Assembly: GCA_016787725.1 (NCBI GenBank)
Contig: JAEUTZ010000023.1
Location: forward strand, 1 to 64,000
DNA length: 64,000 nt
Direction: 5' to 3'
Source: Cyclobacteriaceae bacterium
GTDB taxonomy: Bacteria > Bacteroidota > Bacteroidia > Cytophagales > Cyclobacteriaceae
Both the position numbers and the translations under genes were made by a program. This document shows positions 1-8,510 of this stretch, piece after piece. A model generated the notes under the pieces. It was not told the DNA's origin. It made no database searches and saw only the letters and a list, made by a program, of their open reading frames with translations. Positions within the stretch are counted from its first letter, which is position 1. Each line of letters opens with the position of its first letter.

Positions 1-1
1 C

Positions 2-271
2 TACAATGCCGTTTCGCCCAACAACGATGGAAAGAATGAGTTCTTTGATATTCGCTACATCGATCTGCTGCCCGACACCCAGGAAAACAAAGTTACCATT
101 TACAACCGGTGGGGCACCGTTGTGTTTGAAGTGGAAAACTATAATGAAGCAAACGCTTTCCGCGGGCTCACTTCCAGTGGAAACGAAGTGCCTTCCGGTA
201 CCTACTTCTATAAAATTGAGTTCACCAACGGTCGTTCATCGATTACAGGGTACTTAAGTCTGAAACGGTAG
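2..271 (+). CDS. C-terminal end of a T9SS type B sorting-domain (CHU_C) protein, 5' partial
   Basis: Only the last 89 residues are in the window, read in the frame starting at base 2 and ending at the TAG at 269-271. They form a complete gliding-motility-associated CHU_C (TIGR04131) domain: the SPNNDGKN start, the central NRWGT motif and the GTYFYKIEF strand are all present, ending in a Lys-Arg. In this family the domain directs secretion through the type IX system and cell-surface attachment. It is strikingly similar to the C-terminus of the next gene (for example NRWGTxVFEVENY), so the two are tandem paralogues. What the rest of the protein is cannot be seen. Confidence 0.9.
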   Translation, partial: YNAVSPNNDGKNEFFDIRYIDLLPDTQENKVTIYNRWGTVVFEVENYNEANAFRGLTSSGNEVPSGTYFYKIEFTNGRSSITGYLSLKR

Positions 272-319
272 TATCCATGTTAATGAAATCCTTTAAATTT
301 CCTGTTGCAATGGTCCACT

Positions 320-3034
320 ATGAGATTACTGGCTGTATTCGGAATCCTTTTGCTATTGTCTTCGCACACTTTTGCACAAATTGTGAGCACCTTCAACGTC
401 AATGCCGAAGGTTGGACAACCCCCAATGATGCTGATGGCACTATCACCTATGTTGCTACGGGTGGCAATCCCGGAGGTTTTGTTTCTGGTTCTCCTTTTG
501 TCTTTGTAGGAGGAGCCGGTACTTTTTACATTCCATTCAATTTTGTAGCCCCTGCAGCCTACCTGGGTAACCGTAGCGCCTATTACAATGGCACGCTGCG
601 ATATGACATTCAGCAAAGTTCAACCGGTGCCCCAAATGTATATGCAGAAGTAACCATCGCCAACAATTTGGGAATTCTTCTCTACTATTTTCCAACAATC
701 CCTAATCAGCCGGTAGCACCACCGGGCTGGTCAACTTTCTCAGTTACCTTAAATAATGCATTAGGTTTTTGGAAAACCACCAACAGTGCCACGGGTCCTG
801 TTGCCACGGAAGCCCAACTGCTTGGTGTACTTTCTGATCTCGCAGCCCTGGAGATACGCGGCTTGTATCGCAATGCCAATACCATCAACCGGTTAGACAA
901 TGTTTCGATGCGGCCACCCATAGTAGTCACTACGCAACCTGCCTCCTCCACGGTATGCGATGGAGTAACAACCACACTCACAACGGCTGCCACCGGCAAT
1001 CCATCCATCACGTATCAATGGCAACGCGAAACCAGCCCTTCGGTATGGACGAACGTAACCAATACCGGGGGCTATAGCGGAGCAACCACAGCTACACTAA
1101 CCATTAACACAACCGGAAATTTCGGAGCCGGTAATTACCGGTGTCGGATTTCGGGTATCGGAGTGGATGACGCCTTGACGGCAACCGCAGTGGTCACTAT
1201 TAATCCGCTACCCTCTGCTCCAACCACAACAGGAGGTACCACCTGTTCAGCATCAAGTTTTTTTCTTACGGCCTCCGGTGGAACGGCCGGACAATACCGG
1301 TGGTACACCGTTCCTACAGGTGGAACTCCTATCGCTGGGCAAACCAATTTTTCCTATACAACGCCTGTATTATCCGTAACGACAACATATTACGTTGCGA
1401 TCAATAATGGTACCTGTGAAAGTACCCGTACCGCGGTAACGGCTACGATCGCTACTCCACCAACCGCCCCCTCAACAACCAGTGGGTCTTCCTGCGCAAC
1501 TTCCAGCTTCACACTTTCAGCATCCGGTGGAACGGCAGGTCAATATCGCTGGTACACCGTTTCAACAGGAGGAACCGCTCTTGCCGGAGAAACCAATGCT
1601 ACGTATACCACACCTGTTCTTACAACCACCACCACTTACTATGTAGCGATTAACAACGGGATCTGCGAAAGTTCACGTACATCAGTAACCGCCACGATCA
1701 ACACCCCCCCAATGGCACCCACCACCAGTGGAAGTTCGGCCTGCGGAGATGCGAGCGTCACCTTGAGTGCATCCGGTGGAACGGCAGGTCAATATCGCTG
1801 GTACACCGTTTCAACAGGAGGATCCGCTCTAGCCGGAGAAACCAATGCTACGTATACCACACCTGTCCTTTCGACCACCACCACTTACTATGTAGCGATT
1901 AACAACGGGATCTGCGAAAGTTCACGCACATCAGTAACCGCCACGATCAACACCCCCCCAATGCCACCCACCACCAGTGGAAGTTCGGCCTGCGGAGATG
2001 CGAGCGTCACCTTGAGTGCATCCGGTGGAACGGCAGGTCAATATCGCTGGTACACCGTTTCAACAGGAGGAACCGCTTTAGCAGGACAAACAAATGATAC
2101 CTATACTACTCCCACCCTTACCAGCACCACCTCTTATTATGTAGCCATTCATGATGGCACGTGTGAAAGTGCCCGTACCATTGTGACAGCCACCATCAAT
2201 CCCATACCAGTCGCACCCACAACAACCGGAAGTTCTTCCTGCCTTCCGGGGAGCGTAACGGTAAGTGCATCCGGAGGTACCGCGGGTCAATATCGATGGT
2301 ATACCACACCGACAGGCGGAACGGCCTTGCCTGGAGAAACCAATAGCACATTGATAACACCGTTGCTCAGTACAACTACCACGTATTATGTTTCCATCCA
2401 CGATGGCACCTGCGAAAGCGCGCGTTCGCCTGTTACGGCAACCATTGCCACCCCGGGCTGTAACAACGCTCCCCCGGCTATACAACCCGTTCCGGTTTCA
2501 ACGCAGATAGGGGGCACCATTACCCTAAATCTGGTCGCACTGATCAGTGATCCGGATAATAACCTTGATCTTTCTACTTTGACTATCGTTACTCCCCCTT
2601 CCAGTGGAGCCCAGGCAACTATTGACGCAAGTTTTAATCTGGTGCTGGACTACGCAGGAATCCCATTCTCTGGAATTGAAACCATAACGATCCGGGTTTG
2701 TGATATTTTCTCCGCTTGCACCAACCAGGTATTTTCAATTGAAGTAATCGGTGAAATAGAAATTTACAATGCCGTTTCCCCCAACAACGATGGCAAGAAT
2801 GACTTCTTTGATATCCGATACATCGACAAACTACCCGAAACGCAAAATAATAAAGTCACCATCTTCAACCGGTGGGGCACCAAGGTATTTGAAGTGGAAA
2901 ACTATTCCGAATCAAAAGCCTTCCGTGGAATTAGCAGCCAGGGCAATGAATTACCGGCAGGCACTTACTTCTATAAAATCGAGTTTTCGGGTGGCCGTGC
3001 TGGCGCTTCCGGATACCTGATATTGAAACGCTGA
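320..3034 (+). CDS. T9SS type B cargo protein with five tandem Ig-like (Ig_7) repeats
   Basis: A 904-residue secreted protein. I place the start at the ATG at 320 because it opens directly onto a signal peptide (MRLLAVFG...SHTFAQ); an in-frame TTG at 305 is less likely. Order: signal peptide, an N-terminal jelly-roll-like region (about residues 25-200), an Ig-like domain (about 205-300), five 83-residue CHU_C-associated Ig-like repeats (about 300-714, each with the GGTAGQYRWYT core and paired cysteines), a cadherin-like stalk (about 720-810), and a C-terminal CHU_C sorting domain. Such proteins are exported by the type IX system and act as surface adhesins or enzymes; no catalytic domain is recognised, so adhesin or matrix role is inference. 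It lies 48 bases after a paralogous cargo gene. Confidence 0.88.
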   Translation: MRLLAVFGILLLLSSHTFAQIVSTFNVNAEGWTTPNDADGTITYVATGGNPGGFVSGSPFVFVGGAGTFYIPFNFVAPAAYLGNRSAYYNGTLRYDIQQSSTGAPNVYAEVTIANNLGILLYYFPTIPNQPVAPPGWSTFSVTLNNALGFWKTTNSATGPVATEAQLLGVLSDLAALEIRGLYRNANTINRLDNVSMRPPIVVTTQPASSTVCDGVTTTLTTAATGNPSITYQWQRETSPSVWTNVTNTGGYSGATTATLTINTTGNFGAGNYRCRISGIGVDDALTATAVVTINPLPSAPTTTGGTTCSASSFFLTASGGTAGQYRWYTVPTGGTPIAGQTNFSYTTPVLSVTTTYYVAINNGTCESTRTAVTATIATPPTAPSTTSGSSCATSSFTLSASGGTAGQYRWYTVSTGGTALAGETNATYTTPVLTTTTTYYVAINNGICESSRTSVTATINTPPMAPTTSGSSACGDASVTLSASGGTAGQYRWYTVSTGGSALAGETNATYTTPVLSTTTTYYVAINNGICESSRTSVTATINTPPMPPTTSGSSACGDASVTLSASGGTAGQYRWYTVSTGGTALAGQTNDTYTTPTLTSTTSYYVAIHDGTCESARTIVTATINPIPVAPTTTGSSSCLPGSVTVSASGGTAGQYRWYTTPTGGTALPGETNSTLITPLLSTTTTYYVSIHDGTCESARSPVTATIATPGCNNAPPAIQPVPVSTQIGGTITLNLVALISDPDNNLDLSTLTIVTPPSSGAQATIDASFNLVLDYAGIPFSGIETITIRVCDIFSACTNQVFSIEVIGEIEIYNAVSPNNDGKNDFFDIRYIDKLPETQNNKVTIFNRWGTKVFEVENYSESKAFRGISSQGNELPAGTYFYKIEFSGGRAGASGYLILKR
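1217..2461 (+). repeat. Five tandem 249-bp coding repeats
   Basis: The core A/SGGTAGQYRW recurs at exactly 249-bp steps (anchor bases 1272, 1521, 1770, 2019, 2268), giving units 1217-1465, 1466-1714, 1715-1963, 1964-2212 and 2213-2461. From about 1521 to 2090 the units are almost identical at the nucleotide level, including silent positions, whereas units 1 and 5 have diverged. This points to recent unequal crossing-over or gene conversion inside the gene. Confidence 0.9.
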
Positions 3035-3039
3035 GCATC

Positions 3040-3058
3040 CTCCGAAACGGGGTTTTTT
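3040..3058 (+). terminator. Weak intrinsic terminator after the cargo gene
   Basis: A short five-base-pair stem (3040-3044 with 3048-3052, AAA loop) is followed by six T residues at 3053-3058. It lies 6 bases after the stop of the cargo gene and before the oligopeptidase gene. The stem is short, so efficiency is uncertain. Confidence 0.45.
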
Positions 3059-3099
3059 CCGCACCAAAAAGCCTCTATCTTGTCATTAAAATTAATCTC

Positions 3100-5256
3100 A
3101 TGAAACCTATCTACGCCTTTCTTTGCATTGCCTTTTTAATAATATGCTTATCAGCATGTAATTCTGAGAAACAAAACACAGCTGATGATATTGCCCCTCC
3201 GGTTGCAGAGAAAGCTCCTACTGAACTCACCGGCAATCGTATCGATAATTACTATTGGATGAAATTATCCGATGAGCAAAAAAATGCGGAACAAAAAGAT
3301 GAACAGACGCAAAAGGTAATCAACTACCTGAATGCAGAGAACGACTATCTTAAAACAAAATTGCAGCATACGGAAGTCCTGCAGAAAAAAATCTACGATG
3401 AAATTGTAAGTCGCATAAAACAAACTGATGAATCGGTACCCTATAAAGACAATGGCTATTGGTACTATACCCGGTACGAGCAGGGTCAGGAATATCCGAT
3501 CTATTGCAGAAAGAAAGCAACGTTGGAAGCCCCCGAGGAAATCCTGTTGAATGTAAACGAGATGGCGAAAGGTCATGACTACTATTCCATTGTTGGGTTG
3601 AGAGTAAGTGAGGACAATAATTTTCTGGCGTATGCAGAAGATTCCGTGAGCCGGAGACGGTATACAATCTATGTAAAAGATCTTCGCACCGGTAACCTGG
3701 TGGAAGAACCCGTACCGAACACGGAAGGCGGAGTTACCTGGGCCAATGATAATAAAACTTACTTCTACACGCGCAAAGATTCCGCCACCCTCCGGTCACG
3801 TTGGATTATCAAACACAAGGTAGGCACCTCTTATAAAAATGATCTCATTGTCTCCGAAGAAGCGGATGAAACATTTTATACCGGTATTTATAAAACCAAA
3901 TCAAACAAATACCTGGTCATTTGGGCCGGCAGCACGCTCACCAATCACTATCAGATCCTGGACGCCAATACACCCGATGGTAAATTCAAAGAATTCAGTC
4001 CTCGCGAACGTGGGCTGGAATACTCGATTGATCATTACGGTGATAAGTTCTATGTAGTAACGAATCTGGATGCGCAAAATTTCCGGCTGATGGAAACTCC
4101 CGCTTCCAAAACAGAAAAATCAAACTGGAAAGAGAAAATCGCCCACCGCCAGGACACCCTATTGCAAGGCATTGAAATTTTTAAAGACTACCTGGTATTA
4201 AGCGAACGGGCCAATGCCAATACACTGATGCGCATCATTGATCAGAAATCCGGCAAAAAACACTACCTCGATTTTGGCGAACCAGCCTACACCATTTACC
4301 CTTCCATCAATCTTGATTTTGAAACGGATCTTTTGCGGTATGGATATACTTCGTTAACCACACCTAATTCAACCTACGATTATAACATGAAAACCCGCGA
4401 ACGGACGCTCCTGAAGCAAACCGAAGTAGTGGGTGGATACAACTCTTCCGACTATATAACCGAAAGGCAATGGGCCACCGCTGATGATGGCACACTGGTT
4501 CCCTTGTCCATTGTCTATAAAAAGGGGATGCAAAAGGATGGAAACAACCCAACCCTTCTTTATGGCTACGGCTCGTATGGCGCCAGTATGGATCCTACGT
4601 TCTCCATAACCCGGTTAAGTTTATTGGATCGGGGGTTTGTCTATGCCATTGCCCACATTCGCGGGGGCCAGGAAATGGGCCGCCAATGGTATGAAGACGG
4701 TAAGATGTTCAAGAAGAAAAACACCTTCACGGACTTTATTGATTGTGCGGAATATTTGATTGAGGAAAAATATACACAACCCGAAAAACTCTTCGCTTCT
4801 GGCGGCAGTGCCGGTGGGTTGCTGATGGGTGCTGTGGTGAACATGCGACCCGATTTATTTAAAGGCGTCATTGCCAAGGTTCCTTTCGTAGATGTTGTTA
4901 CCACCATGGAAGATGAATCCATCCCGCTAACCACCGGTGAATTTGATGAGTGGGGCAATCCAAAAAATCCTGAGTCGTATATGTATATGCTGGAATATTC
5001 ACCGTACGACCAGGTGAAGCCACAAAACTATCCAAACATGTTAGTGACCACGGGTTTTCACGATTCGCAGGTCCAGTACTGGGAACCCGCCAAGTGGGTG
5101 GCTAAACTGCGCGAGTTGAAAACCGATAACAATACCCTGTTGCTTCGTACCAACATGGAAACAGGCCATGGCGGTACAACCGGCCGCTTTAAAGTGTATG
5201 AAGAGATTGCGCAGGAGTATGCGTTTATTCTTGACCTGGCGGGAGTTCAAGAGTAA
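3100..5256 (+). CDS. ptrB: Oligopeptidase B (S9A family), predicted lipoprotein
   Basis: A 718-residue serine peptidase of the prolyl oligopeptidase family that would cleave peptides after basic residues. The N-terminal beta-propeller (about residues 40-440) caps an alpha/beta-hydrolase domain. The triad can be placed at Ser570 (GGSAGG), Asp655 (GFHDSQVQYW) and His690 (ETGHGG); the spacings of 85 and 35 residues equal those I recall for the E. coli enzyme. Unlike the cytoplasmic enterobacterial enzyme it begins with a lipoprotein signal (lipobox LSAC, Cys20), so it should sit in the periplasm or on a membrane. It is monocistronic, with a strong terminator 28 bases downstream. Confidence 0.92.
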   Translation: MKPIYAFLCIAFLIICLSACNSEKQNTADDIAPPVAEKAPTELTGNRIDNYYWMKLSDEQKNAEQKDEQTQKVINYLNAENDYLKTKLQHTEVLQKKIYDEIVSRIKQTDESVPYKDNGYWYYTRYEQGQEYPIYCRKKATLEAPEEILLNVNEMAKGHDYYSIVGLRVSEDNNFLAYAEDSVSRRRYTIYVKDLRTGNLVEEPVPNTEGGVTWANDNKTYFYTRKDSATLRSRWIIKHKVGTSYKNDLIVSEEADETFYTGIYKTKSNKYLVIWAGSTLTNHYQILDANTPDGKFKEFSPRERGLEYSIDHYGDKFYVVTNLDAQNFRLMETPASKTEKSNWKEKIAHRQDTLLQGIEIFKDYLVLSERANANTLMRIIDQKSGKKHYLDFGEPAYTIYPSINLDFETDLLRYGYTSLTTPNSTYDYNMKTRERTLLKQTEVVGGYNSSDYITERQWATADDGTLVPLSIVYKKGMQKDGNNPTLLYGYGSYGASMDPTFSITRLSLLDRGFVYAIAHIRGGQEMGRQWYEDGKMFKKKNTFTDFIDCAEYLIEEKYTQPEKLFASGGSAGGLLMGAVVNMRPDLFKGVIAKVPFVDVVTTMEDESIPLTTGEFDEWGNPKNPESYMYMLEYSPYDQVKPQNYPNMLVTTGFHDSQVQYWEPAKWVAKLRELKTDNNTLLLRTNMETGHGGTTGRFKVYEEIAQEYAFILDLAGVQE

Positions 5257-5283
5257 AAGAATAAAACAGATCTGTTACAAAAG

Positions 5284-5325
5284 AAAAAGGCCCTATGAAT
5301 TAGTTTATAGGGCCTTTTTCTTTTT
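5284..5325 (+). terminator. Bidirectional intrinsic terminator between ptrB and ssrA
   Basis: A perfect 13-bp inverted repeat (AAAAAGGCCCTAT at 5284-5296 with its complement at 5307-5319) is followed on the plus strand by TTTTTCTTTTT and on the minus strand by TTTTTCTTTT. It can end ptrB transcripts from the left and tmRNA transcripts from the right. Confidence 0.88.
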
Positions 5326-5329
5326 AAAG

Positions 5330-5722
5330 TGGAGCTGCAGGGAATCGAACCCTGGTCCAGAGAAGATGAACGTGTACGTTCTACATGCTTAGTTGACTTT
5401 GATTGTCGGGAAGTGCAAGGCAGGCAACAGCCTAAACCCTTCCGTAGTTACTGTTGTCTTAATTCTGTTACGTAACCATAACAGAATCCAGTTTATGCTT
5501 TCGACACTGCGGTTCCGGCACCGCTAAACAGAGCACCGGGCAATGATGGCCTCCACCGATCTTATCAGCGGATAAGCTAACCTAACATACTGTCAGATTA
5601 AGCAGCCATGGCGTAAGTATTCTCGCCACTTAAATTGGTAGGACTATCTTTTAAGGCTCTCACCCCATGAGCCTGCATGCTGGCATACACCTCCACGCAT
5701 CCTGTCAAAACCGGTCAGCCCC
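5330..5722 (-). ncRNA. ssrA: Transfer-messenger RNA (tmRNA)
   Basis: Read on the minus strand the 5' end is GGGGCTGACCGG (5722 downward) and the 3' end is a TpsiC arm (GGTTCGATTCC) closing the tRNA-like acceptor with CAGCTCC plus A at 5330; CCA is not encoded. The tag frame at 5627-5598 reads GENTYAMAA then TAA, a Bacteroidota-type tag with an alanine-rich end for proteolysis. tmRNA rescues stalled ribosomes with SmpB and marks nascent chains. The mature 5' end lies just downstream of a long hairpin and a TACCTTTG -7 box, suggesting a processed precursor. Confidence 0.95.
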
Positions 5723-5727
5723 AAAAA

Positions 5728-5763
5728 CAATTTCAAATTCCCTGTTTTTTGAATTTGAAATTG
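5728..5763 (-). other. Hairpin in the tmRNA precursor leader
   Basis: A perfect 13-bp inverted repeat (CAATTTCAAATTC at 5728-5740 and its complement at 5751-5763, 10-base loop) ends 6 bases before the mature 5' end of tmRNA. On the minus strand it is followed by TTTTTGGGG. It could be a processing signal for the 5' end or an attenuator-like element; the sequence alone does not decide. Confidence 0.6.
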
Positions 5764-5793
5764 GTTGGTATTCAAAGAACAACAACCGGATGA

Positions 5794-5801
5794 CAAAGGT
5801 A
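5794..5801 (-). promoter_or_regulatory. Bacteroidota -7 box for pre-tmRNA
   Basis: TACCTTTG on the minus strand matches the TAnnTTTG -7 consensus of Bacteroidota sigma factor promoters and lies about 70 bases upstream of the mature tmRNA 5' end. No clear TTTG -33 element is seen at the usual 19-21 base spacing. Confidence 0.4.
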
Positions 5802-5866
5802 CAGGAAAAATAGTTCTAGAGAAGTCAGGATTTTGGTACCTTTCTGTACGCTAACCCAAAAAAACC

Positions 5867-6340
5867 ATGAAGAAAATAACCTCGCTCCTGCTGCTGGTAC
5901 TGGCCGCCTGCGGTGCCAACTCTGTACAACAAGATTTGATCACCTACATCAATGTGGAAATGGACAAAGTGGCCGAACTGGAAGCGAAAGCCGTTGAAGC
6001 CTATGCCAGCGTGAGTGGTGAAAACTATCAGAACGACTCGATCATGTATGCCGTGATCAGCGAAACGGTAGTCCCTACCTACGAAGAATTTTATAACACA
6101 CTATCCGCCATTAAACCGGCCACCGAAGAAGTGGCTGCCCTGCACAAAGAATATGTGCGCGCAGCAGCCGACCAGATGGAGGCCTTTAAACTTATTCTCG
6201 AAGCCATCGAAAAACAAGATGTCGCCATCATCGACCAGGCTAATGAAGACCTGGACGAAGCCCGGGCCTTGTTACGATTGTGGCGCGAAGACCTGGATTC
6301 GGCTTGTGTGAAACACAATGTGGTGTTTGAAGAAAACTGA
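5867..6340 (+). CDS. Small hypothetical lipoprotein
   Basis: A 157-residue protein with a short lipoprotein signal (lipobox LAAC, Cys15) followed by a highly acidic, mainly alpha-helical body rich in Glu, Ala and Asp. This suggests a helical bundle anchored to the outer or inner membrane. I do not recognise a family. It stands alone, divergent from tmRNA and convergent with the glycosyltransferase operon, from which it is separated by a long inverted repeat. Confidence 0.8.
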   Translation: MKKITSLLLLVLAACGANSVQQDLITYINVEMDKVAELEAKAVEAYASVSGENYQNDSIMYAVISETVVPTYEEFYNTLSAIKPATEEVAALHKEYVRAAADQMEAFKLILEAIEKQDVAIIDQANEDLDEARALLRLWREDLDSACVKHNVVFEEN

Positions 6341-6342
6341 AG

Positions 6343-6405
6343 AAAAAGTTGAAAGTTGAAAGTAAAAAGTAGAAAGCACCGATGGCTTTAAACTTTCAAC
6401 TTTTT
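6343..6405. terminator. Inverted repeat between convergent genes
   Basis: AAAAAGTTGAAAGTT at 6343-6357 is perfectly complementary to 6391-6405, with a 33-base loop. The right arm overlaps the last codons and stop of the glycosyltransferase gene. The stem is AT-rich but has T-runs on both strands, so it may terminate transcripts of both converging genes. Confidence 0.5.
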
Positions 6406-7377
6406 ACTCTTCACTTCGTCCATCCCTATTTGATCAATCACCAGGTATTTCTTTTTGGAGACTGATTGCCGGGCCAGCAATTCCGCCAGGAAGCCCGTCA
6501 GGAATAATTGCACCCCGATCACCAGGGCTACTAACGCCAGGTAGAAAACGGGTTGCTCGGTTACATCGCGCTTCAGGGGGACTTTTGAAATGAAGACGGA
6601 GTCTACCTTATCGTAAAGGATCTTTATCGTAAAGCCCAGGCCGAATAAAAAAGAAATAATTCCCCAAGTGCCAAAAAAGTGCATCGGGCGCTGGGCAAAC
6701 CTTCCGATAAACGTAATCGAAAGTAAATCGAGAAAACCGCGCAGAAAACGTTCCCATCCAAACTTGCTGCGGCCGTATTTTCGTTCGCGATGCTCCACCA
6801 CTTTTTCCGTGATCTTAGTGAACCCCGCCCACTTGGCAATCACGGGTATATAGCGATGCATTTCGCCATACACAGAAATGTTTTTTACTACCTGATGATG
6901 GTAGGCCTTGAGCCCGCAATTAAAATCATGGAGTTTAATTCCGGAGATTCTCCGCGTAACGAAATTGAAAAACCGGGAGGGGATCGTTTTCGAAATCGGA
7001 TCATGCCGCTTCTTCTTCCAGCCACTGACCAGATGATGTCCCTCGGATTTGATCAACCGGTACAATTCCGGAATCTCATCGGGGCTATCTTGCAAATCAG
7101 CATCCATGGTGATGACTACATCCCCAACAGCCAACTTAAACGCGGTATGCAATGCGGCTGACTTGCCAAAATTGCGGTTGAATTTGACACCCTTAAATGC
7201 CGGGTTGATCAGATTTACCTTCTGAATCGCATCCCAGGTATTGTCGGTACTGCCATCATCAACAAAAATAACTTCATAAGAAAAGCCGTGTTGTTCCATA
7301 ACACGGCTAATCCATTGACTCAATTCAGGTATAGACTCCTGCTCGTCTTTGGCAGGGATGACTACAGAAATATCCAT
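6388..7377 (-). CDS. Family 2 glycosyltransferase, polyprenyl-phosphate type
   Basis: A 329-residue GT-A glycosyltransferase resembling dolichyl-phosphate mannosyltransferase and the GtrB/ArnC group, which move a sugar from a nucleotide donor to a polyprenyl phosphate at the inner membrane. Visible are the nucleotide-binding start VVIPAKDE, VDDGSTD (about residue 40) and the metal-binding MDADLQD (about 91-97), then two C-terminal transmembrane helices (about 233-255 and 275-300). Its start overlaps the stop of the upstream DUF4199 gene by one base, so it is the last gene of the 12295-6388 operon. The sugar and the acceptor cannot be told. Confidence 0.9.
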   Translation of the reverse strand: MDISVVIPAKDEQESIPELSQWISRVMEQHGFSYEVIFVDDGSTDNTWDAIQKVNLINPAFKGVKFNRNFGKSAALHTAFKLAVGDVVITMDADLQDSPDEIPELYRLIKSEGHHLVSGWKKKRHDPISKTIPSRFFNFVTRRISGIKLHDFNCGLKAYHHQVVKNISVYGEMHRYIPVIAKWAGFTKITEKVVEHRERKYGRSKFGWERFLRGFLDLLSITFIGRFAQRPMHFFGTWGIISFLFGLGFTIKILYDKVDSVFISKVPLKRDVTEQPVFYLALVALVIGVQLFLTGFLAELLARQSVSKKKYLVIDQIGMDEVKSKKLKV

Positions 7378-7934
7378 CAGATCACATCCTCGGGCGGATT
7401 CTTTCTTACAAAGATCGAGGTAATTAGGGAAAGTACCGCGTAAATAATCAGCCCGATGCCATAGCCCATGGCTAAGCCCTGTGCTGAAAACTGGTTCTCA
7501 GAACGCTTGCGTGCGTCTTCCATGGCCTGATCCATCTGATCTTCCGGCATTCCAAAACTTTCCATCATTGCCTGAGCATTTTCCAACGACACTTCCGTTA
7601 ATTTTTCCGGAAGTTCAGGATCAATGGCGGTGTAAAGCGCCAGCGTGAAAATGGTCGAAATTAATCCTGATACAGCCATGGTTATCCAACCATGTTGAAA
7701 GGCCTTTCCATAGGCGAGAAACCCTCCAATCTCACCCCGGTAATTAATACCAGCGTAGATGGTGAATCCTATAAAGATGACAAAAACGGCAATTCCAAAT
7801 TTCCAGTTTGCCAGCATGGCATAGTCAATGGCATAGGCAACTGCGGTTAAGGCAATGCTGATGCCACCCAGAATTAAGCCCCACTTCAGTGCATGTTGAA
7901 AAAGAGTCGGTTGCGATGTGGTTTGGTCTTCCAT
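7377..7934 (-). CDS. DUF4199 membrane protein (third of three)
   Basis: A 185-residue membrane protein of the DUF4199 family, with four hydrophobic segments: two near the N-terminus (about residues 15-35 and 40-62), one at about 80-105 and one at the C-terminus (about 150-175). A soluble helical region rich in Glu, Met and Gln lies between the last two, followed by a charged tail. Function is unknown. It is one of three consecutive members and its TGA overlaps the glycosyltransferase start codon by one base, indicating translational coupling. Confidence 0.82.
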   Translation of the reverse strand: MEDQTTSQPTLFQHALKWGLILGGISIALTAVAYAIDYAMLANWKFGIAVFVIFIGFTIYAGINYRGEIGGFLAYGKAFQHGWITMAVSGLISTIFTLALYTAIDPELPEKLTEVSLENAQAMMESFGMPEDQMDQAMEDARKRSENQFSAQGLAMGYGIGLIIYAVLSLITSIFVRKNPPEDVI

Positions 7935-7984
7935 GATAATCGGTTTTGGGTTATAGAATTTAAATCGTTAATCCAATCGGATCA

Positions 7985-8506
7985 TTAATATGTTTGTTCA
8001 GCTGTTTTCTTCTGTGTGAAAATTGTAACAATCATTGCCAGTACGACCCCACCAACAATACCGGCCAGCGCATAGATAGGCCAGAACAAGTTTTTCGTCC
8101 AGGTCATGGCCATCTCAATGCCCTCCTCCGGAGTTCCCTGTTCCTCCATGTTATATCGGGTTTCTTCCAGAAATAAATCGAAAGGTGCAGGATCAATGAA
8201 TGTGATATAAATATAGACAAAACCACCTCCCAGAACAGTTCCAATTAAGGAAATCCAGAATCCTATACCGACCCCCTGGCCAAAGGACATAAAGCCATCG
8301 CCCTCATCCTTGAAATATTTATGACCAAATACAAATAAAGCAATGGTAACCGGAACCCCAATCCAGTTCCAGACTCCCTGAAATGGATTCTGTCCGATTA
8401 ATGCAGGTACTAAAAAAAGGACGATGGCAATTCCTGCGGAATAGAGGCCATAGCGAATGCCTGCATCTCTTGTTGAAACATTTGAAGTCTCTTCCTGCGG
8501 TTCCAT
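7985..8506 (-). CDS. DUF4199 membrane protein (second of three)
   Basis: A 173-residue protein with the same architecture as its neighbours: hydrophobic segments at about residues 18-38, 43-62, 73-102 and 138-162, and a short acidic extracytoplasmic loop. The soluble stretch with EEQGTPEEG resembles the MPEDQMD stretch of the next gene. Four bases separate it from the preceding gene and 50 from the next one. No function is assigned to the family. Confidence 0.82.
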   Translation of the reverse strand: MEPQEETSNVSTRDAGIRYGLYSAGIAIVLFLVPALIGQNPFQGVWNWIGVPVTIALFVFGHKYFKDEGDGFMSFGQGVGIGFWISLIGTVLGGGFVYIYITFIDPAPFDLFLEETRYNMEEQGTPEEGIEMAMTWTKNLFWPIYALAGIVGGVVLAMIVTIFTQKKTAEQTY

Positions 8507-8510
8507 GGTG

